Source: Syncephalis plumigaleata (taxonomy: Eukaryota; Zoopagomycota; Zoopagomycetes; Zoopagales; Piptocephalidaceae). Taken from it: a stretch of DNA of 64,000 nt. Below the pieces are notes generated by a model. That model had not been told where the DNA came from and made no database searches. It saw nothing but the letters and a program-made list of their open reading frames with translations. The translations under genes were made by a program, and so were the position numbers. Of this stretch, positions 33,258 through 43,136 are shown piece after piece; the first letter of the stretch is position 1; each line of letters begins with the position of its first letter. The stretch covers positions 496,001 to 560,000 of the forward strand of contig JAIXMF010000008.1 of assembly GCA_025201365.1 (NCBI GenBank), given 5' to 3'.

Positions 33258-34886
33258 CAGTGAGCGAAAGAATTGTTCACGTGTTTTGTACTTTCCCACT
33301 TTTCTAATCACCACATAATCAGTATGCAATGTATTTCTCTATTCTTTCACAAGTAAATAAAGGTATTTATTCTCTTTCTAACGATATAAATTAATCATAT
33401 ATTTAATTATAAAATGCTTGAGATATTAGTGTTGAAAGTCACGTGGTGCACGTGAACAATTTTTTCCATTACTAATAAAATTAATATTCTTGAGCAATAA
33501 TCAATTTTTATTCAATTTAAATGTAATAAAATGTTTATATATGAGTAAATACGAGCTGTCGTGCATCGTACGAGCAATAAATAATTATAAAGCAAGTTGA
33601 TGTGGTTGAGCAATATGGCTATAATTGCTCATTTTAATGTATAGTAAAAATGTTACTACAGTATGCTTTATTCACTTCCAATTGCCGTGCAAATGCTTAT
33701 TAAAGCGCTTTTAAGCAATGGTAGCCTCCCTAGAACCACTGCGGGCAAGTTAGCTATGGTTAAAGATATGATTACATTGAACAATCACGCATGCAGTTGC
33801 TGGAATAGCGTTCACGTTACTACAATTTCGCTTATTACTCAGTGTACATTCGACCGATCCTACTTAAATTGCAGGTTATGATAAAGCACGTCTTCGCGCA
33901 GATAATGATATAAAATAATGCTATGTCGATGGGAAAAGTGTCTAGTTGCCATCCTACAAAGATGATGTCACATTAATGTCACTGAATAGCGTAAATTAAT
34001 TCTTATTAGATCTTTTAATAAATTCTTTAACACTTTATTAACTGCTATTGTTATTGTTTATTATGCTTTATTAACGTGCTCTGCGCTATTTTTTACTATT
34101 ATTTTTGGCATTAATTAATAAATTTATTACAAAAAATTAAAATTAAAATTTACGCTATTCAGTGACATTAATGTGACATCATCTTTGTAGGATGGCAACT
34201 AGACACTTTTCCCATCGACATAGCATTATTTTATATCATTATCTGCGCGAAGACGTGCTTTATCATAACCTGCAATTTAAGTAGGATCGGTCGAATGTAC
34301 ACTGAGTAATAAGCGAAATTGTAGTAACGTGAACGCTATTCCAGCAACTGCATGCGTGATTGTTCAATGTAATCATATCTTTAACCATAGCTAACTTGCC
34401 CGCAGTGGTTCTAGGGAGGCTACCATTGCTTAAAAGCGCTTTAATAAGCATTTGCACGGCAATTGGAAGTGAATAAAGCATACTGTAGTAACATTTTTAC
34501 TATACATTAAAATGAGCAATTATAGCCATATTGCTCAACCACATCAACTTGCTTTATAATTATTTATTGCTCGTACGATGCACGACAGCTCGTATTTACT
34601 CATATATAAACATTTTATTACATTTAAATTGAATAAAAATTGATTATTGCTCAAGAATATTAATTTTATTAGTAATGGAAAAAATTGTTCACGTGCACCA
34701 CGTGACTTTCAACACTAATATCTCAAGCATTTTATAATTAAATATATGATTAATTTATATCGTTAGAAAGAGAATAAATACCTTTATTTACTTGTGAAAG
34801 AATAGAGAAATACATTGCATACTGATTATGTGGTGATTAGAAAAGTGGGAAAGTACAAAACACGTGAACAATTCTTTCGCTCACTG
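33258..34886. mobile_element. 1.63 kb palindromic (foldback) DNA element, copy 2
   Basis: Same family as the copy at 889-2518. Ends CAGTGAGCG/CGCTCACTG, flanked by TA on each side (33256-33257, 34887-34888). The arms are again almost perfect inverted copies and each carries the same 72-codon frame (33663-33881 plus, 34263-34481 minus), here with two substitutions relative to copy 1 (IAVQ for NVVQ). The outer 160 bp differ a lot from copy 1 but match each other. The roughly 150 bp centre is present in the opposite orientation to copy 1. Confidence 0.9.
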
Positions 34887-36127
34887 TATATCATCCTAAA
34901 AAGGAGACGCGTTATCATCAATGCTACTCTACCATCTCATAGACACATTCACATTATTATCATGTTGTTGTTGTTGTTGTTGTTGTTGCTATTACTTGTT
35001 ACTGAGTAGCATAGTAGACATGTACATGTGTGTGTGTGTGTGTGTGCGATGCTTGTACACGCATATTTCCCCTATCATTCATCATTCGTTCATCTATGTG
35101 TGTATATGTTCTCTCTCTCTCTCTGTATATTCTATAGAAGAACAACTCGTCTCTCCTTGTTACCATCACAGCATTCACATCCATCTCCTTCCTTGTATGC
35201 ATGCACACGCTTGTTCTCTCAGTCTTAGTCTCAGTCTCAGTCTGAATATCCATCTCATTCATGACGACGACAAGTAAGTAATCGATTATTTATTGTATCT
35301 ACTATTACTATTACTATTACTATGATATGATATGACTATGGTGACTAGCAATAGCAACCTACTATTACTAATAGTAGTAGTAGTGTAGAATAGTCATCAT
35401 AAAGGTCATATCATTCACATAGTATCCATGATCAAGAAGCTTGGCATAATGACATATGCCAATATTGAATGGTAAGAACACTTTATAATAGCATCATCAT
35501 ACATAATGTACAAGTAATCCTATTTATATCAATAAATAGACACGTAAAAGGAATCCTACACTAACATTTTGAATTGTAATAGTAAAATGGTAAAATAGTA
35601 AAATAGCGGAGCTACTACAGCAATGATGTTCATTCCCGTATATCGGCAATTTACGGAATATGATGTCATTTTCATGTGGTAAACGCCTTGCATGATAGAT
35701 GTACGAAAACAACAACAACAGCAACAGCAACAGCATATGACTACTACTCACATTCTATGGTAGTATCTATCACATAGCTGCAACGTACAATGTCAAGGGG
35801 ATTGTGTGACGATCCACTGACGTCAATCACATCTACATAGCCAGTAGAGTAACCACAACACTAATAACCATAACAGAATAGAAATGGATCGGGTTCTCTA
35901 ATACATTCATGTGAGTAGATTTAGTAGAAGGATATACCAAGGGTTTTATTTGATATAGGCCTTGTTTGTGTAATAACTGTAACAGTGAATACTTTTAAGT
36001 TTAAAACACCGCTTGCTACATTTTATAGATTACTGCATTAGATGAAATAGTAATTGTTTTATTGCTACTTGTAATAAAATACACATTAAATAGATGATGA
36101 TGATGACTACTACCAACAAGTGTCGTA
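34887..36127. other. intergenic region, no supported gene
   Basis: Starts with TGT and GTGTGT microsatellites (34960-35045) and CT-rich runs (35110-35250). Donor-like GTAAGTAAT at 35274, GTAAGAAC at 35471 and GTGAGTAG at 35911 occur, but joining the short frames between them soon meets stops. Treated as non-coding. Confidence 0.45.
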
Positions 36128-38443
36128 TTATGCAGTGGGTGGTAGTGTACGTCGTGTCCACCATGATGCATCGTTATATCGTAGTAGGATGGATCGTGTG
36201 GTACGATTAGGCATGAGTCGATACTTCATCATCATTTGTAGAACATTAGTGAAGGCATGACGATCTCGTTTATGACCGAATAGTTGTAGTAGTAGGTGGC
36301 AAGTTATTAGATTAGGTGTGATACGTGATGTCTTCATTTGATGAACAAGTCGATAGGCTGCTGATCCTGCCGTAAATGCATCTAATCCGTTATTGTCCTT
36401 CATTAGCAATACTTTAAAGCATATGTTATAGGTGCACACATCAGGTTGAAATGTATTCATTGATGTGTTATCTCGATTTGTTAACCAGCTATTCAGTGTT
36501 TGTTCCACTATGGTAAGTGATGCTAATGGTGATTTTGTACGATCTACTACATTCTGCTCCATTTGTCGTGTAAGATCGGCTTTAAATTGAATGTTACCAG
36601 TATACGAGGTGGGTTTGATGCCTTGTTTCATTGCTATTCGAACAATACGACGTGCCATCTCCCATTGACCCTGATCGACAAATGCATTGGCTACTGTATT
36701 GAAACTGATTGCATCTGGGTAACATGTTGAAGTAATTAATTTCTTGCCACGATATCGAAGTGATCGATGTCGAATATGTTTGAATGGTGCACGCTTGTCA
36801 GTATTGGTCGTACATGCTTGTGCCAGTAGGCCAACTGCTGATTTCAATGAACCAGCCTCGCATAAAAGTCTTAGCAATTGATTAAGTAAATGTACCGGTA
36901 TGATAATGCCATCCTTGTAGAATGATAGGATAATTTGTGTTGCTGCATGTAGATTATTATTGCCCACTAGATGCGCTGTTGCATTACGTGTCTTCTTATG
37001 TGTTGCAGTCGTGTCAATCTGTACTAGATCATCATTAGATTCCCTCATACTATGCTTAGTAAGATGTTGTCGTATGGAGGCAAATAGACTAATGTCGTGA
37101 CGTGGACTGGGACGTGTAGCAATTAGTTGCCATAATCGACGTTCAGCAGTTGTACCAATACCCGTGCCATAATAAATACTATCGTTATAGGCCAATAATG
37201 CTAATGGACGCTGATGTGATTGTATTGCCATATTGATGATCTGCTGGTAGGATGCCCGTCCTACAATGGCTGATTTCGATGTTACTGTCGTGTTATCCAT
37301 GTCATGTCTATTTCTCGTACGAGCAAGTGATCTATCATCATCCATATAGGCGGTTTCCTCGGTTAAACCGCGTAGCATCTTGCGTAGTGCATTTCGTTTC
37401 AATCGGAATATCGTAAGATGTATACGTAACAGTTCTTTACGTAATATCATGTCATGCATTGGTATATGCCATGTCTTGTAGTTCACATTGAGTAGACGGG
37501 CGGCATCACGCATTAGTGCTCGATAGGCGCTATCGGGTGGTTTCAATCCTCGTATTCGCATATCCCTAATGACTAGAAGTATTCTATCAGCTTGTTGTGC
37601 TCTATAATCATCTGGATCCATTCCATTCGAATCAATATCGACTAGTGTCAATTTGTTGTTGTCGTTCATTTTCAATTTCATGGTAATTACAGCACTCGTA
37701 GGTGTTTTCGTATCGCGACGCCATTCCAATAGACGTAATAGTCGACGGAATGTCATTAGACTAAGTGTATACAGGAAATGGGTCGATTGTCGATTATTAG
37801 CGTATATTTGCCATACATCTTCTATGGATATTGGACCAGATCCATTTAGTAATCTATCCAGATGCGCTGCACTCTCTTGATAACATGTCTCGTCAGTAGA
37901 TAATGGCAGATTGTGATCCATTGTCTGTTCACGATGTAACGCGTCATTGACATTACTCCTTAGCAATGACTTTCTGTTTAACTTGTGGCCACGATGTATT
38001 CTAGCAAACCTTCTTTGAACCTTTGTCTGCTTTTTCCTATTCAACGCTGAAGCACTGGCATGATTCTGACGAGTATCACGATCTTCATTCCGAGTAGTTA
38101 TTGGTAGTATTGTTGAATCAGTAGGGTCGAGATCACGGTCAGTGGATAGTTGTGTCGTTGATTCATGCAAAGTTACATGGGGTATGGCTGCTGAGTAATT
38201 CGTAGTTGTACCAAGTTGTGCTGTACTCGTCGTATGCAGAGACTGAATGCTAAAGGCGGAAGACAATAAGGTAGACGGATAGGTAGCGGTGGTAGAGAAG
38301 AACGCGGCGTGATTCCATATACGACACTCGCTACGACGATCTAGACCTTGCCAAGTGGTCACCCGCAAGGATCGACGAGTTCCCGTGCAGTCCATGACGC
38401 ATCGGCGCAGTACCAGAAACGTTCGCTGCATCAGCTGCCACAC
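36128..38443 (-). CDS. mitochondrial PPR-type protein
   Basis: Single exon, 771 residues. The N-terminus (MWQLMQRTFLVLRRCVMD...) is basic and free of acids, followed by Ser/Thr-rich linker, fitting mitochondrial import. Helical-repeat signatures become clear in the C-terminal half: DAISFNTVANAFVDQGQWEM, CTYNICFKVLLMKDNNGLDA and LITCHLLLQLFGHKRDRHAF, each with the PPR-like Y/F-N-x-x-x start and G-x-x-x-x-A helix. Earlier segments (VWQIYANNRQSTHFLYTLSL, DSAYRALMRDAARLL) are weaker repeats. It is probably an organellar RNA-binding factor of fast-evolving type; not obviously a paralogue of the protein at 11.4 kb. Confidence 0.8.
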   Translation of the reverse strand: MWQLMQRTFLVLRRCVMDCTGTRRSLRVTTWQGLDRRSECRIWNHAAFFSTTATYPSTLLSSAFSIQSLHTTSTAQLGTTTNYSAAIPHVTLHESTTQLSTDRDLDPTDSTILPITTRNEDRDTRQNHASASALNRKKQTKVQRRFARIHRGHKLNRKSLLRSNVNDALHREQTMDHNLPLSTDETCYQESAAHLDRLLNGSGPISIEDVWQIYANNRQSTHFLYTLSLMTFRRLLRLLEWRRDTKTPTSAVITMKLKMNDNNKLTLVDIDSNGMDPDDYRAQQADRILLVIRDMRIRGLKPPDSAYRALMRDAARLLNVNYKTWHIPMHDMILRKELLRIHLTIFRLKRNALRKMLRGLTEETAYMDDDRSLARTRNRHDMDNTTVTSKSAIVGRASYQQIINMAIQSHQRPLALLAYNDSIYYGTGIGTTAERRLWQLIATRPSPRHDISLFASIRQHLTKHSMRESNDDLVQIDTTATHKKTRNATAHLVGNNNLHAATQIILSFYKDGIIIPVHLLNQLLRLLCEAGSLKSAVGLLAQACTTNTDKRAPFKHIRHRSLRYRGKKLITSTCYPDAISFNTVANAFVDQGQWEMARRIVRIAMKQGIKPTSYTGNIQFKADLTRQMEQNVVDRTKSPLASLTIVEQTLNSWLTNRDNTSMNTFQPDVCTYNICFKVLLMKDNNGLDAFTAGSAAYRLVHQMKTSRITPNLITCHLLLQLFGHKRDRHAFTNVLQMMMKYRLMPNRTTRSILLRYNDASWWTRRTLPPTA

Positions 38444-38669
38444 CTCTGCATAAACTACAGGCAGAAGGGCAGAGAAGTGGGAATGGACAAGTAGGTAAGC
38501 AGAAGTAGTAGATTCTAATTACTACCAAGAGAAGTGGAGATCAGACAACATGAATCGGGAAATAAAAAATCGATAACGCGTCTTGCTTTGATTGAGGAAA
38601 TTAAATCGCTACCTTCTCAATATCACTTCTCTCACATACACGATTACTTCCACTACTGTTGTTGTTGTT

Positions 38670-39350
38670 ATGAATTCCACTACAATAAAGAATACAACAG
38701 TAACTATTGTTATTGTTATGGGTGTCACTGCATGTGGCAAGACGACACTAGCGAAGCAATTAGCACTACATGAAGCGGATAAACATGAAATGCAACTATC
38801 GGTAGATAACAACAATGCGAATGATGCTACTTCAATCCATTCCACTACTACATCGCATGTCATCGATCTACTTTTATTCTACATTGAGGCAGATGATCAT
38901 CACTCGAAGCAGAATCTTATCAAAATGTCAAGTGGACTCGCACTCACCGATGAGGATCGATGGCCATGGCTTAACGCACTTTGTATGGCGGTGAATGAAC
39001 GTGGCGACTATCTTGCTCGTCAACTTGTATCTAATAATGGCCAATCTATTCATCTCTATCTGGCATGTTCCTGTTTGAAACGTATCTATCGTGATGTATT
39101 CCGTAAGCAATTAGCGTATCCCGTTCGATTCATCTATTTAAATGTTAGCCAGCAATGTGCGGAACAACGAGCTGCTACGCGTATCGCTCATTTCATGCCA
39201 TCTAGTCTCGTAGCAAGTCAATTTGCCGTATTGGAATCACCCACTGACGATGAACACACATCCAATTCATCGGATGTCATTACATTGGATGGCGAGATGA
39301 CCGCATCAACGTTATTAACAATGGCGATAGACACGCTAAACGTATCATAA
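38670..39350 (+). CDS. gluconokinase (D-gluconate kinase)
   Basis: Single exon, 226 residues from the ATG at 38670. It phosphorylates D-gluconate to 6-phosphogluconate with ATP. Seen: Walker A VMGVTACGKTTLAKQLA, the gluconokinase segment YIEADDHHSKQNLIKMSSGL followed by ALTDEDRWPWLNAL (matches the family's G-D-x-x-H-P-x-x-N-x-x-K-M-x-x-G-x-P-L-x-D-x-D-R-x-P-W), the ACSCLKRIYRDVFR lid region and HFMPSSLVASQFAVLESP near the end. A nucleotide-binding insert of about 25 residues after the P-loop helix is Asn/Thr-rich and unusual. The frame extends upstream to 38592, but that adds a hydrophobic Thr/Val stretch; the later ATG puts the P-loop at residue 17, normal for the family. Confidence 0.88.
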   Translation: MNSTTIKNTTVTIVIVMGVTACGKTTLAKQLALHEADKHEMQLSVDNNNANDATSIHSTTTSHVIDLLLFYIEADDHHSKQNLIKMSSGLALTDEDRWPWLNALCMAVNERGDYLARQLVSNNGQSIHLYLACSCLKRIYRDVFRKQLAYPVRFIYLNVSQQCAEQRAATRIAHFMPSSLVASQFAVLESPTDDEHTSNSSDVITLDGEMTASTLLTMAIDTLNVS

Positions 39351-39398
39351 ACTATTATTATTAATAAATACTTGTTTATTACGAATCACACGTATAAA

Positions 39399-39956
39399 CT
39401 AAAGATAACCTTTGTATTCCTTCATAAATCGAGTAATGGTCGTTTGCTTAAAGTGCTCCCAATCCCAATCACGATCCTGTAGTAAGAATCCATTGTCACT
39501 ACACCAAATATACGTGTCAGCCTCAACAATCCTTGCGTTCTCGTCGTATTCGGTTCCCAGCATTACGGTAACGCGTTCTCGTCGATATTCCTAATGCATA
39601 GTATGAAATGAAATGAATAAACTGCAGATAAGTACATATGCTCACTTACATCGCCTTCGAAATAATCCAACAATCGAATATGTTCATCGTTCAGTCCATG
39701 CACTAATACACCTAGTACGCTATCTTCAATCTGTCCTGGTATACATGCGGGATAGTCAACATCAATTACTGGATGTCGTCGGTAACCCTACATCATCATC
39801 ATCATTATTACTAGACAGTAACTGTAGGATTCATTAAATACTTGCCATTAATATGGCCGGTAGTCCATCCGATGGACCTGGTACGCCAGTCTTCGTGATA
39901 ACACTGGCAAGCACCTTAGGATGCATCAAAGACCCATAGAAGAATGCACAATGCAT
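39399..39956 (-). CDS. AIG2-like gamma-glutamylcyclotransferase family protein
   Basis: Three exons on the minus strand (39956-39846, 39787-39650, 39590-39399), all in phase 0, giving 146 residues. The start MHCAFFYGSLMHPKVL contains the family's YGSLM substrate-binding motif; GYRRHPVIDVDYPACIPG and VLGVLVHGLNDEHIRLLDYF + EGD follow, with the catalytic Glu of the FEG motif, then EYRRERVTVML. The family includes GGCT/GGACT enzymes and plant AIG2, which cyclise gamma-glutamyl groups. The first intron has a GC donor (ATG|GCAAGT). Its 3' end faces the gluconokinase stop, 48 bp away. Confidence 0.85.
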
Positions 39957-40128
39957 AGAGTATAGCGTGTGATTCAGTAAAGTAATGAGCAAGTAAAAGA
40001 ACAAGGTTTATTAAAGGCAGCAAAGGTTGATCATATGAGCATTTTCTAACAATTGATACACCGCTATTCAACATCTAGCAGTATCCTATCCAATTAGATA
40101 TGAAATGGCAAGCATCTTCCTATTATTG

Positions 40129-40749
40129 TCATGCATTGTCATCTTCATCGATACACTGATAGAGTACACGAATACGTAATGAACATTGAGAACAATTGAC
40201 TAGTTCAGCACCGGCTTCCAAGTCATCCTCTGTCAATAAATATTCACCACTACAACGACATGCGATACTATAGACACATGTATCTATATACAAATGATTA
40301 TGGAATAAGTAGAGTTATTGTCGTTGATGTCTGTTGATTACCTTCATCAAATGTCATATCATCTAAATCGACCGCAACATCCATCGGTGCTGATTGTCGT
40401 AATCGATCGGCTACACTAAGCGATTACTCGATATGCTCTAATGTAATAGTCAACGATAATGAACTTACCTTTAAGTTGCATATCATAATTACTACGCTTC
40501 TCAGTATCACCTAGCACAGCCCATGCTTCTCTAATTGCTTCCAGTTGAAGACGTAATGTCGTGTCATTAGTTGTATCCTGCTTGTTTACCAGTTTATCGG
40601 GATGACACTAGAACAGACTAAGTCTACTTTGCTACTACATAGAGTAATATACCTACTAGCAATAACTGACGCTGATACGTCTTTCGAATAGTGTCACGCG
40701 TAGCATCTTCTGACACACCTAATAGTTCGTATAATGAGGCGTCGGCCAT
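40129..40749 (-). CDS. DPH4: diphthamide biosynthesis J-protein DPH4 (DNAJC24)
   Basis: Four exons on the minus strand (40749-40657, 40607-40469, 40410-40342, 40283-40129), 151 residues. The N-terminal J domain reads SLYELLGVSEDATRDTIRKT, with the HPD motif in CHPDKL at the start of exon 2 and AIREAWAVLGDTEKRSNYD at its end. The C-terminal CSL zinc finger is complete: VDLDDMTFDE, CRCSGEYLLTEDDLEAG and NCSQCSLRIRVLY (four Cys). This pairing is diagnostic of Dph4/Jjj3, which donates electrons/iron and stimulates Hsp70 in the modification of His on elongation factor 2. The third acceptor is GTGTAG rather than the earlier TTAG, which would give a stop. Confidence 0.94.
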
Positions 40750-40933
40750 ATTGCAAAGTATAAAGTATAAAAATAAAGAATAAAAAACAATCTGTATTTA
40801 GCTTGATATTTCCTATCCTTGCCCATTTTTCCATCTGATGTGATATTACTTTTACTCTATCCGTAGAACAAGCATATTTATACTGGCAGAATTCGTATCT
40901 TTTTTATTCAATCTTATCTATATATTCAACATC

Positions 40934-42758
40934 ATGACCTCACATATGGTTACTCCAAAACAGTTGACTTCAGCTGAGAAACAAGTGCTGCGTACGCTGG
41001 TCTCGCGTGTAGCACGCGCATTTTACGATCCCAAGTGGACGGTCATCTTGGATGCACTCTGTCGAGTAGAGACGTAAGAAGCGTGACTCGATTCAACTGA
41101 CAAAGTACTAATGCCGTGTGTCTCGCTTGTTCCAATTAGTTATCGTGACGAACAGCTCTCTAAAGTGACTAAACTCTCGTCGAGTAATGTGCACAAGATA
41201 TGCGCTAAACTTCGTGATGAATATCTTATTCGTAGGTAAGTTGACTAGTATTGTAGAGGAAGATATTAGACAGCAGCATATTAATATTACATTCATTTTA
41301 CTAGTGCTTATCGTTATGATACAAAGAAAGTAGAGGGATTAACGATTCGACGTACTTACTACATGATCGATTATAAACGATTTGTCGATGTCGTTAAATG
41401 GAAGATCTATGAGATGCGTAAGCGTGTTCTTGCTGATCTACGCGGGGTAAGCAATGAACAATAGAATGACATATCTGCTTGTAGTAGTGATAGTATACTA
41501 ATTATATAGTATGCTATTAGGAACAAGAAAACAAAGGTTATGCATGTCCATCGTGTATGCGTATATTTGATGCACTAGATGCCTGTAAGAATGTCGATCC
41601 ATTTACGTGTCAGTTTATGTGTGATCAGTGTAATGTTGCACTAGTAGAGAATGATAACTCGGAACGATTACGTAAAGCGAATGACAAATTGGCACGGTAG
41701 GATTGAACTATTAGCGGTAGATTGTTGTTCATTCTTAATAATGAAGCGTATGAAATGAATACAGGTTAACAGAGCAAACACAACCGATTATTGATCTGCT
41801 TAAACAAACAGATAGTATGATATTGCCTGCGTAAGTATAATGATACACTAAGCAGTTCATACAACTGTATATTTATATATGTGTATGCTAACCATTCAAT
41901 AGATACACACCAGAGATGGAACAACGAGTGACGAGATTGGCAGAAGAGGCAGAAATGCGCGAATCAGGCGTGGATGGTGGTGAGATTGCCATATCAACTG
42001 ATAAAGAAGGGCAGAATGAAGAAGAGATTGTGGTATTCTTCCAAGATGATAATCCACGCGAGAAAGCAATGGAACAAGAGAAGAAACGGTAAGTAGTAAT
42101 AGAAGGAGAAGATCATATTGTATTCATTCCATCTACTAATAATAATTATCATACAATTACATTATAGATTACAAAATGCATTACCTGTATGGCATACACA
42201 TAGTACAGTGACAGGTAAAGCCATTGGCAATGATGGTGATTCACATAAAAGTGGTACAGCCACTGGTCAGTCAGATGCTAGTCATCCTGATAATAAGGAT
42301 GCAATCAATGATGGACAAGATGTCGATCATAGTTCATGTAAGTGTAATCAATGCAACATGAATGAATATGACATTTACACGATATGTAATAGATTATGAA
42401 AAGTATTATGCACAATTACACGAAGAAGGAGGCTACATGGAGGGTGTTGATGATGTTGACGATGAAGATGAAGATGAAGAGTTTGTTGAAGTAGAATCAA
42501 CGATTACCATGGTTGAAGATGCAACACCAGTAATAAGGTATAGTAGTGATTATGATTATTGTATTCCTATGTATCAATTGTAACATAATGATATGTAGAA
42601 AGAAGATGCGTACTGATAATGATGATGATGATGAGATCACGACAGAATCTAATGGAAATACTACTATGGATTCTAGTCAGCATCAACAAGAGAATACACC
42701 TATTGAAGTAGTAGTCGATGAAGATGAAGATGAAGATGATTTTGAAGTAGTTACGTAA
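40934..42758 (+). CDS. TFA1: transcription initiation factor TFIIE alpha subunit
   Basis: Nine exons, about 430 residues, first exon 40934-41073, stop at 42756-42758. The N-terminal winged helix reads VLRTLVSRVARAFYDPKWTV, EQLSKVTKLSSSNVHKICAK and IRRTYYMIDYKRFVDVVKW. The zinc ribbon follows: GYACPSCMRIFDALDA ... FMCDQCNVAL (four Cys). The C-terminal part is acidic (VDDVDDEDEDEEFVEVE, DEDEDEDDFEVV), like the acidic tail that contacts TFIIH p62. Length and domain order match yeast Tfa1 and human GTF2E1. Together with TFIIE beta it recruits and regulates TFIIH at RNA polymerase II promoters. Introns are short (about 45-65 nt) and numerous. Divergent from DPH4; the start codons are about 185 bp apart. 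Confidence 0.93.
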
Positions 42759-43136
42759 ATTGAAGACATATATTAATGAAATAAAACATTTTGTACTATC
42801 AGTCTATGAATTATGAATAAATTCGGATGATGACATGAATCTAGTATTTCCGATCCCTTCCGACCTGATGAGCGTATATAGTTTTTTTTTTGCTTTTTTC
42901 CACGATTTGGATACAGTTCATACACGCGCCTTTCACATTTTGTTTTCCCTTATCGTGTGTATACGTGCGTGTACGTGTGTGTGCGTGCGTTTGTAGTCTC
43001 CCTAGTCAATTATTGTAGGATCGACTTGCTTGTGCGCTTAAAGAAGTCGTTCCACTATTGTTATTACAAATACACTGGTGTAGTTCGTGTAGTTCAGAGT
43101 TAATTACACTAATCTAAAGAAGAGTAACGATTAAAC
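42759..43136. other. intergenic, 5' region of CLU
   Basis: Polyadenylation-like AAATAAAACATT just after the TFIIE-alpha stop, a poly-T tract (42881-42890), a GTACGTGTGTGTGCGTGC microsatellite (42958-42990) and the CLU leader. No gene. Confidence 0.55.

Noticed and set aside
35262-35960. Plus-strand spliced gene between 35.26 and 35.96 kb
   Set aside because: Donor-like GTAAGT and short open frames occur, yet each way of joining them reached a stop within a few exons.
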